DNA of 64,000 bases from Streptomyces achromogenes (GCF_030816715.1 NZ_JAUSYH010000001.1:3162001-3226000), one strand, 5' to 3'; counted from the first letter of the stretch, positions 1-9,154 are shown. A program made the numbers and translations. Notes: generated by a model not told the origin, from the letters alone.

Positions 1-500
1 TCGTCTTCCAGGACTCGCGGCTGCTGCCCTGGCGGCGGGTGCTGGAGAACGTCCTGCTGGGCCTCGACGGCAGGGAGGCCGAGCGCAAGGGGCGGGAGGC
101 GCTCGCCGAGGTCGGGCTGGAGGGACGCGAGCGGGCCTGGCCCAACGAGCTGTCCGGCGGTGAGGCGCAGCGCGCCGCACTGGCCCGCTCCCTGGTCCGC
201 GAGCCCGAACTCCTGCTGGCCGACGAGCCGTTCGGGGCACTGGACGCACTCACCCGGATCAGGATGCACACCCTGCTGCGCGAACTGTGGGAGCGCCACC
301 GGCCCTCCGTGCTGCTCGTCACGCACGACGTGGACGAGGCGATCGTGCTCGCCGACCGTGTCCTCGTCCTGGAGCACGGCCGGATCGGGCTCGACCTGAC
401 CGTCGAGCGGCCGCATCCCCGCTCGTACCGGGATCCGCTGCTCGGCGAGTACCGCGAGCGGCTGCTTGCGGCGCTGGGTGTGACCGCGGACGTCGGCTGA
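1..500 (+). CDS. ABC transporter ATP-binding protein, nitrate/sulfonate/taurine type, 5' truncated by window edge
   Basis: This is the C-terminal part of an ABC ATPase; the reading frame is open from base 3 and its start lies outside the window. Visible in order are the Q-loop ([16 protein letters not shown]), the signature [15 protein letters not shown], Walker [17 protein letters not shown], and the H-loop [11 protein letters not shown]. The Q-loop wording and the RERL-type tail match the SsuB/TauB subfamily, which energises uptake of aliphatic sulfonates. The next two genes encode a flavin monooxygenase and a TauD-type dioxygenase, so import followed by oxidative desulfonation is the natural reading. 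The exact substrate is an inference. Confidence 0.85.
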   Translation, partial: VFQDSRLLPWRRVLENVLLGLDGREAERKGREALAEVGLEGRERAWPNELSGGEAQRAALARSLVREPELLLADEPFGALDALTRIRMHTLLRELWERHRPSVLLVTHDVDEAIVLADRVLVLEHGRIGLDLTVERPHPRSYRDPLLGEYRERLLAALGVTADVG

Positions 501-529
501 CTCCGGCCGGCACCCGGCCGGCCGGTCCG

Positions 530-606
530 CCTCCTGGGGGGCTGCCGCCCCCGGACCCCCGCTTCGGCCCTGAAGGGGCCTCGTCCCCGAACGCCGGACG
601 GCCGAG
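530..606. repeat. Streptomyces-type interspersed GC-rich intergenic element
   Basis: The gap after the ATPase holds a run of short G/C inverted repeats (GGGGGGCTGCCGCCCCC, then CCTGAAGGGGCC) ending in GAACGCCGGACGG. Motifs of this wording are, as I recall, dispersed between many Streptomyces genes. It may act as a terminator for the ABC operon. Copy number cannot be judged from one window. Confidence 0.4.
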
Positions 607-651
607 TCTTCCCGGCGTTCATTTCCTCCTCCACCGTCCGAAGGACACGTC

Positions 652-1992
652 ATGCCCCGCCAGCTTCACCTCAACGCGTTTCTCATGAACACCGGTCATC
701 ACGAGGCCTCGTGGCGGCTGCCCGAGAGCGATCCGTACGCCCACGTCGAGCTGAGCCACTACGTCCATCTGGCCCGGACCGCCGAACGCGGGGCCTTCGA
801 CTCGCTGTTCCTCGCCGACGGACCCCAGTTGTGGGGCGACCTGGCGCAGCGGCCGGCCGGCTCGCTGGAGCCGCTCACGCTGCTCACCGCGCTGGCGACG
901 GCGACCGAGCACATCGGTCTCATCGCCACCGCGTCGACCTCCTACAACTCCCCCTACAACCTGGCCCGCAAGTTCGCCTCGCTGGACATCATCAGCGGCG
1001 GCCGGGCCGGCTGGAACATCGTCACCACGGCAGGCGCGGAGGCCGCCCGCAACTTCGGTCTCGACGCCGAGCCCGCGCACGCCGAGCGGTACGCCCGGGC
1101 CGCCGAATTCCTCGACGTGGCGCTGAAGCTCTGGGACAGCTGGGAGGACGACGCGATCGTCGCCGACAAGGCGGCCGGCGTCTGGGGCGACGACCGCAAG
1201 ATCCACCCGCCCCGGCACCGGGGGACCTACTTCAGCGTCGAGGGAGCGCTCAACGTCCCGCGTTCGCCGCAGGGTTACCCCCTGCTGGTGCAGGCGGGCT
1301 CGAGCGAGGACGGCAAGGTGTTCGCCGCCCGGTACGCGGAGGCGGTGTTCACGGCCCAGCAGACCCTCGCCGACGCGCAGGCCTTCTACGCCGACCTGAA
1401 GGCCCGCACGGCGGCGGGCGGCCGCGATCCGGACCACATCAAGGTGCTGCCCGGGATCGTGCCGGTGATCGGCTCCACGGAGGCGGAGGCGCGGGCGCAC
1501 GAACGCGTCCTCGAGGACCACATCGTGTACGCGCACGGTGTCGGGCGGCTGGAATCGCTGCTGCAACTGGAGCCCGGCACACTGGAGTTGGACGCCGAGC
1601 TGCCTGCCGTCCTGCCGCCCGAGGAGGCCATCGAGGGCGCGAAGAGCCGCTACACGCTGGTGGTGGAGCTGGCCCGGCGCGAGCGCCTCACCGTGCGGCA
1701 GCTGATCGGGCGGCTCGGCGGCGGCCGCGGGCATCTCACCTTCGCGGGGACGCCGGAGCAGGTCGCCGACACGATCGAGACCTGGTTCCGGCAGGGCGCC
1801 GCCGACGGTTTCAACATCATGCCCGCCGTCCTTCCCTCCGGCCTCGACGCCTTCGTCGACCACGTCGTCCCGATCCTGCGCGCCCGCGGACTGCTGCGCA
1901 CCGGGTACGGCGCGCGCACCACCCTGCGCGAGCGGTACGGCCTGCCGCGTCCCGCCAACCAGCACGTCGCCCCCGCACTCGCCACCGTCTGA
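652..1992 (+). CDS. LLM-class flavin-dependent monooxygenase (NtaA/SnaA/DszA-like)
   Basis: 446 aa, usual length for two-component FMNH2-dependent monooxygenases of the NtaA/SnaA/DszA/SoxA group, which use reduced flavin from a partner reductase to oxidise C-S or C-N substrates. The barrel begins at once (QLHLNAFLMNTGHHEASWR). Family signatures include ERGAFDSLFLADGP, the segment TASTSYNSPYNLARKFASLD, and GRAGWNIVTT. It starts at an ATG after a purine-rich stretch. It sits between an SsuB/TauB-type ATPase and a TauD-type dioxygenase, which argues for sulfonate or sulfur-ester oxidation under sulfur limitation. The specific substrate is not readable from sequence. Confidence 0.88.
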   Translation: MPRQLHLNAFLMNTGHHEASWRLPESDPYAHVELSHYVHLARTAERGAFDSLFLADGPQLWGDLAQRPAGSLEPLTLLTALATATEHIGLIATASTSYNSPYNLARKFASLDIISGGRAGWNIVTTAGAEAARNFGLDAEPAHAERYARAAEFLDVALKLWDSWEDDAIVADKAAGVWGDDRKIHPPRHRGTYFSVEGALNVPRSPQGYPLLVQAGSSEDGKVFAARYAEAVFTAQQTLADAQAFYADLKARTAAGGRDPDHIKVLPGIVPVIGSTEAEARAHERVLEDHIVYAHGVGRLESLLQLEPGTLELDAELPAVLPPEEAIEGAKSRYTLVVELARRERLTVRQLIGRLGGGRGHLTFAGTPEQVADTIETWFRQGAADGFNIMPAVLPSGLDAFVDHVVPILRARGLLRTGYGARTTLRERYGLPRPANQHVAPALATV

Positions 1993-2065
1993 CTCGCCAC
2001 CGTCTGACTCGTCGCCCCCCGATTCGTCGCCGCCCGATTCGTCGCCGTCCGACTCGCCACCGTCT
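1976..2065 (+). repeat. 15-bp tandem repeat, six copies, spanning the monooxygenase stop codon
   Basis: Six consecutive 15-bp units of the form GA(C/T)TCG(C/T)C(A/G)CC(G/C)(T/C)C(T/C) run from the last codons of the monooxygenase into the spacer before the dioxygenase. Units at 1991 and 2051 are identical. The first unit encodes the protein's final ATV and its stop. The units look like slippage duplications of the gene's 3' end. Any regulatory meaning is open. Confidence 0.8.
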
Positions 2066-2081
2066 GAAAGGACCCCCTTCC

Positions 2082-2972
2082 ATGTCCCTCCACCTGCGCA
2101 AGCTCTCCGCGAACATCGGCGCCCATGTCAGCGGCGTCGACGTCTCCGGACCTCTCGACGGGGACACCCGTGCCGCCCTGCGCGAGGCGCTCAACGTCCA
2201 CAAGGCGCTGGTCTTCGACGACGTGGACCTCGACGACGACAGCCAGCAGGCCTTCGTCCGTCAGTTCGGCGACGTCACCACCGCCCACCCCACCGTGCCC
2301 GCCGTCGACGGCGCTCCGAACGTGCTGCCCGTCGACAGCGAGCGGGGCGTCGCCAACCACTGGCACACCGACGTCACGTTCGTCCTCAACCCGCCGCAGG
2401 CCAGCACCCTGCGCAGCATCACGATCCCGCCGTACGGAGGCGAGACCCTGATCGCCAGCTCGGCCGCCGCCTACCGTCAGCTGCCCGAACCGCTGCGCGC
2501 GCTGGCCGACACACTGTGGGCCGAGCACACCAACGACTACGACTACGCGGTTCCCGCGGAGGAGATCGACGAGGAACGGGACGCCCAGCGCGCCCAGTTC
2601 ACGTCCATCACGTTCCGCACCGCCCACCCCGTGGTCCGGGTCCACCCGCTGACCGGTGAACGCGGCCTGTTCATCGGCGGGTTCGCGCAGCGGATCGTGG
2701 GGCTGTCGGTGGGCGAGTCGCGCCGGATCCTCGACCTGCTCCAGTCGTACGTCGTGCGGCCGGAGAACGTCCTGCGCCACCGCTGGTCGGAGCACCAGCT
2801 GGTGCTGTTCGACAACCGCATCACCCAGCACTACGCCGTCGACAACTACGACAAGCAGCCGCGCCGGCTGCACCGGGTGACCGCCGCCGGCGACATCCCG
2901 GTCGGCGTCGACGGCAAGGAGAGCTATTCGATCGAGGGGGACGCGGCGCACTACACGTCCGTCGCGGCGTAA
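2082..2972 (+). CDS. TauD/TfdA family alpha-ketoglutarate-dependent dioxygenase
   Basis: 296 aa. Members of this family oxidise substrates such as taurine or alkyl sulfates using Fe(II), O2 and 2-oxoglutarate, releasing sulfite or sulfate. The iron facial triad is visible: His95-x-Asp97 in NHWHTDVTFV and His250 in RITQHYAVDNY; the RRLHRVT segment supplies the usual 2-oxoglutarate arginine. The ATG at 2082 was chosen over upstream in-frame starts because AAAGGA lies just before it and family alignment begins here (LRKLSANIGAHVSGVDVSGPL). It is co-directional with the monooxygenase and ABC ATPase, so a sulfur-scavenging operon is likely. Exact substrate unknown. Confidence 0.9.
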   Translation: MSLHLRKLSANIGAHVSGVDVSGPLDGDTRAALREALNVHKALVFDDVDLDDDSQQAFVRQFGDVTTAHPTVPAVDGAPNVLPVDSERGVANHWHTDVTFVLNPPQASTLRSITIPPYGGETLIASSAAAYRQLPEPLRALADTLWAEHTNDYDYAVPAEEIDEERDAQRAQFTSITFRTAHPVVRVHPLTGERGLFIGGFAQRIVGLSVGESRRILDLLQSYVVRPENVLRHRWSEHQLVLFDNRITQHYAVDNYDKQPRRLHRVTAAGDIPVGVDGKESYSIEGDAAHYTSVAA

Positions 2973-2983
2973 CCGCGCCGTGC

Positions 2984-3026
2984 CGGGAGCGGCCCCGCGA
3001 GGACAGGACTCGCGGGGCCGCTCCCG
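2984..3026 (+). terminator. Rho-independent-type terminator after the dioxygenase
   Basis: A perfect 18-bp inverted repeat (arms 2984-3001 and 3009-3026, 7-nt loop) begins 11 bp after the stop codon. It has no long U-tract, as is common for Streptomyces terminators, and it closes the sulfur operon. Confidence 0.75.
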
Positions 3027-3140
3027 TGCCGTTTCCGTGCCGTTCCCCCTGCCGCTCCCGTACGGCGACCGGGCGAGTCGCGACGCCCGGACGGCGCGGG
3101 GGGTTCCCGGCGGACGCCGTCGCGGGCGACAGTGGCCCGC

Positions 3141-3374
3141 ATGGGTCTTCCGAAGAGGCGTTGCCCCAACTGCGGGGACACCGAGCAGCACTTCCGGCGC
3201 CTGCACGCCGCCGAGCGCGTCTACGCCCTCGGGCAGGTGGACAGCGCGGACGTCCACAAGTACTGGCGCTGCACCCGCCAGGGCTGCGTGCGGGTGCAGT
3301 CCTACTTCAACTGGCGGGCCGGCTTCGACCTCCCGGAGGAGTTCCGGACGCCTCCGCAGCCGGCGGCCACCTAG
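3141..3374 (+). CDS. Small zinc-ribbon-like hypothetical protein
   Basis: 77 aa. Starts with MGLPKRRCPNCGDTEQHFRR and contains a second pair, CTRQGCV, giving a CxxC...CxxxxC arrangement typical of a small structural zinc ribbon. No catalytic motif is visible and I do not recognise the family function. An in-frame GTG at 3132 would add three residues; the ATG was preferred because the zinc-ribbon sequence follows directly. It is separated from the dioxygenase by a strong terminator and is convergent with the thioredoxin-fold gene downstream, so it is probably a single-gene unit. Confidence 0.65.
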   Translation: MGLPKRRCPNCGDTEQHFRRLHAAERVYALGQVDSADVHKYWRCTRQGCVRVQSYFNWRAGFDLPEEFRTPPQPAAT

Positions 3375-3422
3375 CGTCCGTGCCGGCCGGGTGCCCGCCT
3401 CCGCCCGCGGGGCGTCACGGCC

Positions 3423-4067
3423 TCACAGGTTGCTGAAGTCGGGGCCCTTGGTACGGGTGCGCTTGATCTCGTAGAAACCGGGGACCGAGGCCACCGCGAG
3501 GGTGCCGTCCCACAGGCGGCCGGCCTCCTCGCCCTGGGGGGCGGGGGTGACGACGGGGCCGAAGAAGGCGATCTGCTCGCCGTCGGGTCCGGGCACGGCG
3601 ATGACGGGGGTGCCGACGTCCTGGCCGACCTTCTCGATGCCCTCCTTGTGGGAGGCGCGCAGCTGGGCGTCGAACTCGAAGTCCGACTGCTCGGCGTAGT
3701 CGATCAGGGAGGCGGGCAGGCCGACGTCCTTCAGCGCGCCGGCGATGGCCTCCACGGTCGGGCCCTCGCCGTTGTTGTGTATGCGGGTGCCGAGAGCGGT
3801 GTACAGCGGGCCGAGGACGTCCTCGCCGTGCAGCTGCCAGGCGGCGGTGACCACGCGCACCGGCTGCCAGGCCTTGACCGCCAGCATCTCGCGGTACTCC
3901 TCGGGCAGCTCGTCGAGCTTGTTCTCGTTGAGGACGGCGAGGCTCATCACATGCCAGCGGACCTCGATGTCACGGACCTTCTCGACTTCCAGCACCCACC
4001 GGGAGGTCATCCAGGCCCACGGGCACAGCGGGTCGAACCAGAAGTCGACGGGGGTCTTCTCCGACAT
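3423..4067 (-). CDS. DsbA-fold protein, mycothiol-dependent nitroreductase Rv2466c-like
   Basis: 214 aa thioredoxin/DsbA-fold protein. Rv2466c of M. tuberculosis is a mycothiol-dependent oxidoreductase that reduces nitro-drugs. Here the active-site region reads FWFDPLCPWAW: Cys15 is kept but the position of the second cysteine of the CPWC motif I recall for Rv2466c is Ala18, so this would be a monothiol enzyme resolved by mycothiol. The cis-proline loop VGTPVIAV is present. ATG start follows AGGGAGAG. Cytosolic, since no signal peptide is seen. It is divergent from the downstream aminopeptidase gene. Confidence 0.85.
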   Translation of the reverse strand: MSEKTPVDFWFDPLCPWAWMTSRWVLEVEKVRDIEVRWHVMSLAVLNENKLDELPEEYREMLAVKAWQPVRVVTAAWQLHGEDVLGPLYTALGTRIHNNGEGPTVEAIAGALKDVGLPASLIDYAEQSDFEFDAQLRASHKEGIEKVGQDVGTPVIAVPGPDGEQIAFFGPVVTPAPQGEEAGRLWDGTLAVASVPGFYEIKRTRTKGPDFSNL

Positions 4068-4217
4068 GTCTCTCCCTAGAGATCCTCAGCAGACACAGCT
4101 TTCCCTCTCAACACCGCGACCCGTGCCGCACATTCCCTGCCGCCCCGTGTCAGGGGCGCATGGCAGGATCGCTCCTGTCCGCAGACCCATGCGCCACGCA
4201 GTGAGGGAGTACCGCCC

Positions 4218-6810
4218 GTGCCCGGTGAGAACCTGTCCCGCGACGAGGCCCGGGAGCGGGCCGCCCTGCTGTCCGTCGACGGATACGACGTGTCCCTCGA
4301 CGTCCGTTCGGCGGTCGACGACCACTCCGGGGACGCGCCACGCACCTTCAGGTCGGTCACCACGATCCGGTTCCGCTGCAACGAGCCCGGCGCGTCGACC
4401 TTCGCCGACCTGATCGCGCCGAGTGTGACGTCCGTCTCCCTCAACGGCCGCGACCTCGACCCCGGCGAGGTCTTCGACGGCGCCCGGATCCTGCTGGAGG
4501 ACCTGGCGGCGGAGAACGAGCTGGTGGTGGACGCCCGGTGCGCGTACTCCCGCTCGGGCGAGGGCCTGCACCGCTTCGTCGACCCGGAGGACGGCGAGGT
4601 CTACCTCTACACGCAGTACGAGCCCGCCGACGCGCGCCGGGTCTTCGTCACCTTCGAGCAGCCCGACCTCAAGGCCCCCTTCCGCTTCGAGGTGCGCGCG
4701 CCCGAGGAATGGACGGTGTGGAGCAACGGCGCCGGCGAGCGCGCGGACGGGGTCTGGCGGTTCGCGGAGACGAAGCCGATCTCGACGTACATCACCTGTG
4801 TCGTGGCCGGCCCCTACCACTACGTGACGGACACGTACACGCGCGACCTGGGCGACGGCACGACGCTGGAGATCCCCCTCGGCGCGATGTGCCGCAAGGG
4901 GCTGGCCCCCTACTTCGACGCCGACGACGTCTTCCTGATCACGCGGCAGGGCCTGGACTTCTTCCACGACCACTTCGACTACCCGTACCCCTTCGGCAAG
5001 TACGACCAGGCGTTCGTGCCCGAGTACAACCTCGGCGCGATGGAGAACCCGGGCCTGGTGACCTTCCGCGAGGAGTACATCTTCCGGGGGAAGGTGACGA
5101 AGACCTCCTACGAGGCGCGGGCGAACGTCATCCTGCACGAGATGGCCCACATGTGGTTCGGCGACCTCGTCACCATGGTGTGGTGGGACGACCTGTGGCT
5201 GAAGGAGTCCTTCGCCGACTTCATGGGCACCTTCGCCAGCGTCGGCGCGACGCGCTTCTCCGACGCCTGGATCACCTTCGCCAACCGCCGCAAGGCCTGG
5301 GCCTACCGCGCGGACCAGCTGCCCTCCACGCACCCGATCACCGCCGACATCCGCGACCTTCAGGACGCCAAGCTCAACTTCGACGGCATCACCTACGCCA
5401 AGGGCGCCAGCGTGCTCAAGCAGCTGGTGGCCTACGTCGGTCAGGACGCGTTCATGGAGGGCGCCCGCCGCTACTTCAAGCGGCACGCGTACGGCAACAA
5501 CCGGCCTCGGCGACCTGCTGTCGGTCCTCGGCGAGACCAGCGGCCGGGACATGGGCGCGTGGGCGCGGTCCTGGCTGCAGACGGCGGGCGTGAACTCGCT
5601 GACCCCGCAGGTGCTGCTGGACGCGGCGGGCCGGGTCGCCGAGCTGGCGGTGCTCCAGGAGGCCCCGGAGTCCCATCCGGAGCTGCGGCCGCACCGGGTG
5701 GCCGTCGGTCTCTACCGCCGGGAGGAGGGCCGTCTGGTGCGGTACGCGCGCGCCGAGGCGGACGTCGACGGGCCGCGCACGACCGTGCCGGACCTGGCCG
5801 GCCAGGAGGCCCCGGAGCTGGTCCTGGTCAACGACGACGACCTGACGTACTGCAAGACCCGCTTCGACGAGACCTCGTTGGACGCCCTGCGCTCCTCCCT
5901 GGGCGACATCACCGACCCGCTGGCCCGCGCGCTGTGCTGGTCGGCGCTGTGGAACATGACGCGGGACGCGCTGCTGCCCGCGCGGGACTTCATCGGGCTG
6001 GTGCTGCGCTTCGCGGGCCGCGAGTCGGACATCGGCGTGCTGCAGATGCTGCACGCGTGGGCGGAGTCGGCGCTGGTGCACTATGTGGCTCCGCCGCTGC
6101 GGGAGACCGGCGCGCGGCTGCTGGCCGAGGGCGCCGAGCGCGAGCTGTACGCCGCCGCGCCGGGCAGCGAGCACCAGCTGGCCTGGGCGCGCTTCTTCGC
6201 CGGCAGGGCCGAGAGCCCGGCCGGCTTCGAGCTGTTGCAGGGCCTGCTGGACGGCACGTCGGCGATCGAGGGGCTGGAGGTGGACCAGGAACTGCGCTGG
6301 ACGTTCCTGGAGCCGCTGGCCGCACACGGGTACGCGGACGAGAAGGCGCTGGCGGCCGAACTGGCCCGTGACGACACCGCGTCCGGCAAGCGCCACCAGG
6401 TCCGCTGCCTCGCCGCCCGCCCCTCGGCGGCGGTGAAGGCGCAGGCGTGGGCGCAGGTGGTGGAGTCCGACGCCCTCTCCAACGCCCTGGTGGAGGCGAC
6501 GATCGCCGGGTTCGGCCAGCCCTCGCAGCGGGAGCTGCTGGCGCCGTACCGGGACAAGTACTTCGCGGCGATCGAGCGGGTCTGGTCCGAGCGCTCCATC
6601 CAGATCGCGATGACTATCGTCAAGGGCCTGTTCCCGTCCTTGCAGGACTCCCCGCAGACGCTGGTGGAGACGGACATCTGGCTGGCCGCGCACGACGCGG
6701 CGCCCCCGGCGCTGCGCCGGCTGGTCCTCGAGGCGTGGGACGACCACGCACGGGGCCTGCGCGGACAGGCGTGCGACGCACGGGCCGAAGCGGGATCCTC
6801 GGACGACTAG
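4218..6810 (+). pseudogene. pepN: Aminopeptidase N (M1), frameshifted copy
   Basis: M1 zinc aminopeptidase, expected 863 aa, removing N-terminal residues from peptides. GAMEN and the zinc motif HEMAH (residues 307-311) with downstream WLKESFADF are intact in the first frame, which runs to about residue 429 (KRHAYGNNR). There one extra C (5505/5506) shifts the frame. The rest (LGDLLSVLGETSGRDMGAWAR to the ERAP1-like C-domain) continues in the +1 frame to 6810. The intact paralogue at 16162 shows the expected junction. GTG start follows GAGGGAG. As written the protein would lose its C-terminal half; this could equally be a base-call error. Confidence 0.85.
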
Positions 6811-6880
6811 GGCGCGTTCCGCGAGCCCCGTCCGTGCGTCCGGTCCGAGCGCTTCCCCCCACGGGCCTTGCCTTTGGCCA

Positions 6881-6914
6881 TGAATTCCGCCGACGGTCAC
6901 CGTTACGGAATTCA
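6881..6914. repeat. 34-nt near-perfect palindrome with GAATTC arms
   Basis: Arms TGAATTCCG (6881-6889) and CGGAATTCA (6906-6914) are perfectly inverted, and the centre ACGGTCACCGT is itself a palindrome around one base. It lies between the pepN copy and its terminator, so it could be an operator or an RNA hairpin. Confidence 0.6.
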
Positions 6915-6929
6915 GTCAATCCGACCCGT

Positions 6930-6964
6930 AACCCCTGGCCCCTTCATTCGGGACCAGGGGTTTT
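6930..6964 (+). terminator. Terminator hairpin with T-tract
   Basis: AACCCCTGG (6930-6938) pairs with CCAGGGGTT (6954-6962), with extra C/G pairs inside and TTTT following. This is a classical intrinsic terminator for the upstream aminopeptidase gene. Confidence 0.75.
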
Positions 6965-7007
6965 CGGCCCCTAGTCGGCACCCGAACACCCGTCCTTTAG
7001 GGCGAAC

Positions 7008-7036
7008 TTGTCCCGATTTGTCGACAGGCGTGTAAC
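7008..7036 (+). promoter_or_regulatory. Candidate sigma-70-type promoter for the nuclease-like gene
   Basis: TTGTCC (7008-7013) and TGTAAC (7031-7036) are spaced by 17 bp, placing the start of transcription about 33 nt before the ATG at 7076. Confidence 0.45.
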
Positions 7037-7075
7037 GGCGGTTAATCGGCCTGCTCGGTGCGGAATCCCCGTTGC

Positions 7076-8140
7076 ATGAACCACAACACCCCGCTCCCCC
7101 GCGTCCCCTCGGCGTCCCCCCGCCCCGTCCGCCGCCGCCTCTCCGACGTCCACCGCCGCGTCGCCACCGCCGCCCGCCTCCGCTCGCAGGGTGTGGCGGC
7201 CGCCGAGGCCGACGAGCAGTGCCGTCCCGGCGGGCCCTGGCAGCAGGTGCTGCCCGGCGTGTACCTGCTCCACCCGGGACCGCCCACCAGCGAGGAGCGG
7301 CTGCACGCGGTGCTGATGTACGCGGCCCGCCAGACCTCCACGCCCGGGGTGCCGTCCCAGCCCGCCTCGGGGGACCCGCACCGGCCGGTGTACCGGGACG
7401 CGATGATCACGGGTCTGGCGGCACTGAACCTGCACGGTCTGGCATCCGCCCCGCCGCTGACGTCGCTGGAGCACGTCGACGTCCTGGTGCCGCGGCTGCG
7501 CCGGCTGCGCTCGACGGGCTGCGCGCACGTCGTCCGCACGGCCTCGCTGCCGGCTCCCGAGCAGGCGACCGGGGTCCCGGTGGCGCCGGTGCCGCGCGCC
7601 CTGGCCGACGCGGTGGCCGGGCTGACGGACGCGGGCCTGGTGCGGCGGCTGCTGTCGGAGGCGGTGCGCGGGGGTCACTGCGAACCGGCGTCCGTGGTGC
7701 GGGAGCTGAACGACGCCAAGCTGCTGAGCCGGCCGCATGTGGTGGACGCCGTCGACGCGTTGCTCGCGGAGGGACGCGCGATCGCGGAGGAGCGCCTGTA
7801 CGCGATGGTGCGCGAGCACGGCCTGCCCGACCCGGTGTGGAACGTGGACCTGCGCCTGCCCGGCGGCCCCCGCCTCGGAGGCCTGGACGCCTACTGGCCG
7901 GACCAGGCGGTGGCCGTGGAGCTTGACACCCGGGCCCCGCGCCAGGACGACGACGCGCTGTGGTCCGAGTACGCGCGCAAGCGGGAACACCTGGAGCGTC
8001 TGGGCATCACCGTCGTGTACGTCACGCCGAGGAAGCTGCGGGACGCGAGCGAGCAGCAGGCGGCGGTGATCCGCACGGCCCTGATGGCATCGGGCGACCG
8101 CGACCCGGCCGCGTATGTCGTGGTGCTTCCCCGGCATTGA
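7076..8140 (+). CDS. Hypothetical protein with winged-helix-like N-terminus and nuclease-like C-terminus
   Basis: 354 aa. The N-terminal region (RRLSDVHRRVATAARLRSQGVAAAEADEQ then WQQVLPGVYLLHPGPP) resembles the helix-turn-helix front of AbiEi-type antitoxin-like proteins. The C-terminus has PDQAVAVELDTRAPRQDD, EYARKREHLERLGITVVYVTPRKL, a layout seen in DUF559/VSR-like endonuclease folds with a conserved E/D. No partner toxin gene is adjacent, so a toxin-antitoxin role is not supported. The ATG at 7076 is preferred; a GTG 18 nt upstream is possible. Function unknown. Confidence 0.7.
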   Translation: MNHNTPLPRVPSASPRPVRRRLSDVHRRVATAARLRSQGVAAAEADEQCRPGGPWQQVLPGVYLLHPGPPTSEERLHAVLMYAARQTSTPGVPSQPASGDPHRPVYRDAMITGLAALNLHGLASAPPLTSLEHVDVLVPRLRRLRSTGCAHVVRTASLPAPEQATGVPVAPVPRALADAVAGLTDAGLVRRLLSEAVRGGHCEPASVVRELNDAKLLSRPHVVDAVDALLAEGRAIAEERLYAMVREHGLPDPVWNVDLRLPGGPRLGGLDAYWPDQAVAVELDTRAPRQDDDALWSEYARKREHLERLGITVVYVTPRKLRDASEQQAAVIRTALMASGDRDPAAYVVVLPRH

Positions 8141-8330
8141 AGCCCCTCTGGTGAAGGAGGGGATTCCTGGTTCGGGCAGCCTGGCGGAACAGCGTTCCGC
8201 CAGGCTGCCCGCAGTGTCGGCAACCAGCCGGGTCGAGGCCGGCCCGGACGCCGTGCGCCCTGCGCAGCGGCTCGAGGTGCACCCCGGGGTCGCCGCCGGC
8301 CGGAGCGGCGACGGGCCCTCGGCCGCCCTC

Positions 8331-8904
8331 TCATTCCGCGGGCGGCACGGCTTCCTTCGGCGGCACTGCCTCCCCGGACGCCACAGCCTCCCCCGATGCC
8401 ACGCCCTCCCCGGGCGCGATGACCTGCTCGGACCGCGCGGCTTCCTCGGACGGCGCGGCGCTCCGGCCGTTCGCCGGGCGTTGCCGCCACAGTGCCAGCC
8501 GCGGTGTCGACCAGGCGGACCCGGGTGAGGGAGGCGACGGCGTCCAGGTCGTGCCAGGCGGCCATGTCGGTGGAGCCGTTCACCTCGTGGCGCAGCTCCC
8601 CGCCGACGACCCGCCCCTCGTAGAGGACGCGGACGGCGTGATGGTCCACGGGGCCCCGCAGGCCCTCGCGGCGGAAGGTGTGGCGGGCGGAGTCGATGCC
8701 GAGCAGGCCGGTCACCTCGACGCGGTAGCCGGTCTCCTCGTCGAGCTCGCGCACGACGGTGTCGAGGGGGTCCTCGCCGTGTTCCATACCGCCGCCGGGG
8801 AGCACCCACTCAGGGGTGCCGTCGGGAGCCGGCGAGCGGGCGAGCAGCAACCGGCCGTCGCGGACGCAGACGGCGTAGGCCGCCACCCTCAACCTCTTGC
8901 GCAT
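8331..8904 (-). pseudogene. NUDIX hydrolase, apparent C-terminal frameshift
   Basis: NUDIX pyrophosphohydrolase, probably acting on a nucleotide or nucleotide-sugar. The NUDIX box is complete: GGGMEHGEDPLDTVVRELDEE. The domain runs to VRLVDTA, where the open frame turns into Arg-rich nonsense continuing to 7891, antisense to the neighbouring gene. Removing one C at 8499/8500 restores LALWRQRPANGRS and a short acidic tail with GEAVASGEAV repeats ending at 8331, giving about 190 aa. The catalytic domain is unaffected, so activity may persist. Start ATG at 8904 (MRKRLRVAAYAV). Confidence 0.75.
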
Positions 8905-9092
8905 ACCGGGACGGTAGCCGGACCCGTCCGCCCGGGCAGGGGTTTTCCGGTCCCACAGCCGCCGGACAGCCAGCGCACAGTCGGCTCGTAGAGGGTTTTC
9001 CCCATGCATCCATATCGATTCGGTCAACTCTCCCCAAACAACTGACTCTTAGGCAAAGCTTTGCGGTCATCCGGGAGCGCATTCCGGAGGAC

Positions 9093-9135
9093 CGTGATCA
9101 GGCAGGAACGGCCTGATCACGCGTCGCTCGTTCCT
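9093..9135 (+). promoter_or_regulatory. Leader hairpin with loop complementary to downstream sequence (possible pseudoknot) before the subtilase
   Basis: An 11-bp perfect stem (9093-9103 with 9111-9121) encloses the 7-nt loop AGGAACG. That whole loop is complementary to CGTTCCT at 9129-9135, just upstream of the ribosome binding site AAGGG (9144-9148). The RNA can form either an H-type pseudoknot or two exclusive hairpins. Confidence 0.55.
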
Positions 9136-9154
9136 TTACCTACAAGGGATGCCG

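Noticed and set aside
7891..8330. C-terminal extension of the NUDIX frame overlapping the neighbouring gene
   Set aside because: Arg/Gly-rich nonsense after a one-base shift; the corrected frame stops at 8331.
6971..8809. 612-codon minus-strand frame
   Set aside because: Arg/Pro/Gly-rich with no family signal; opposite a better supported plus-strand gene.
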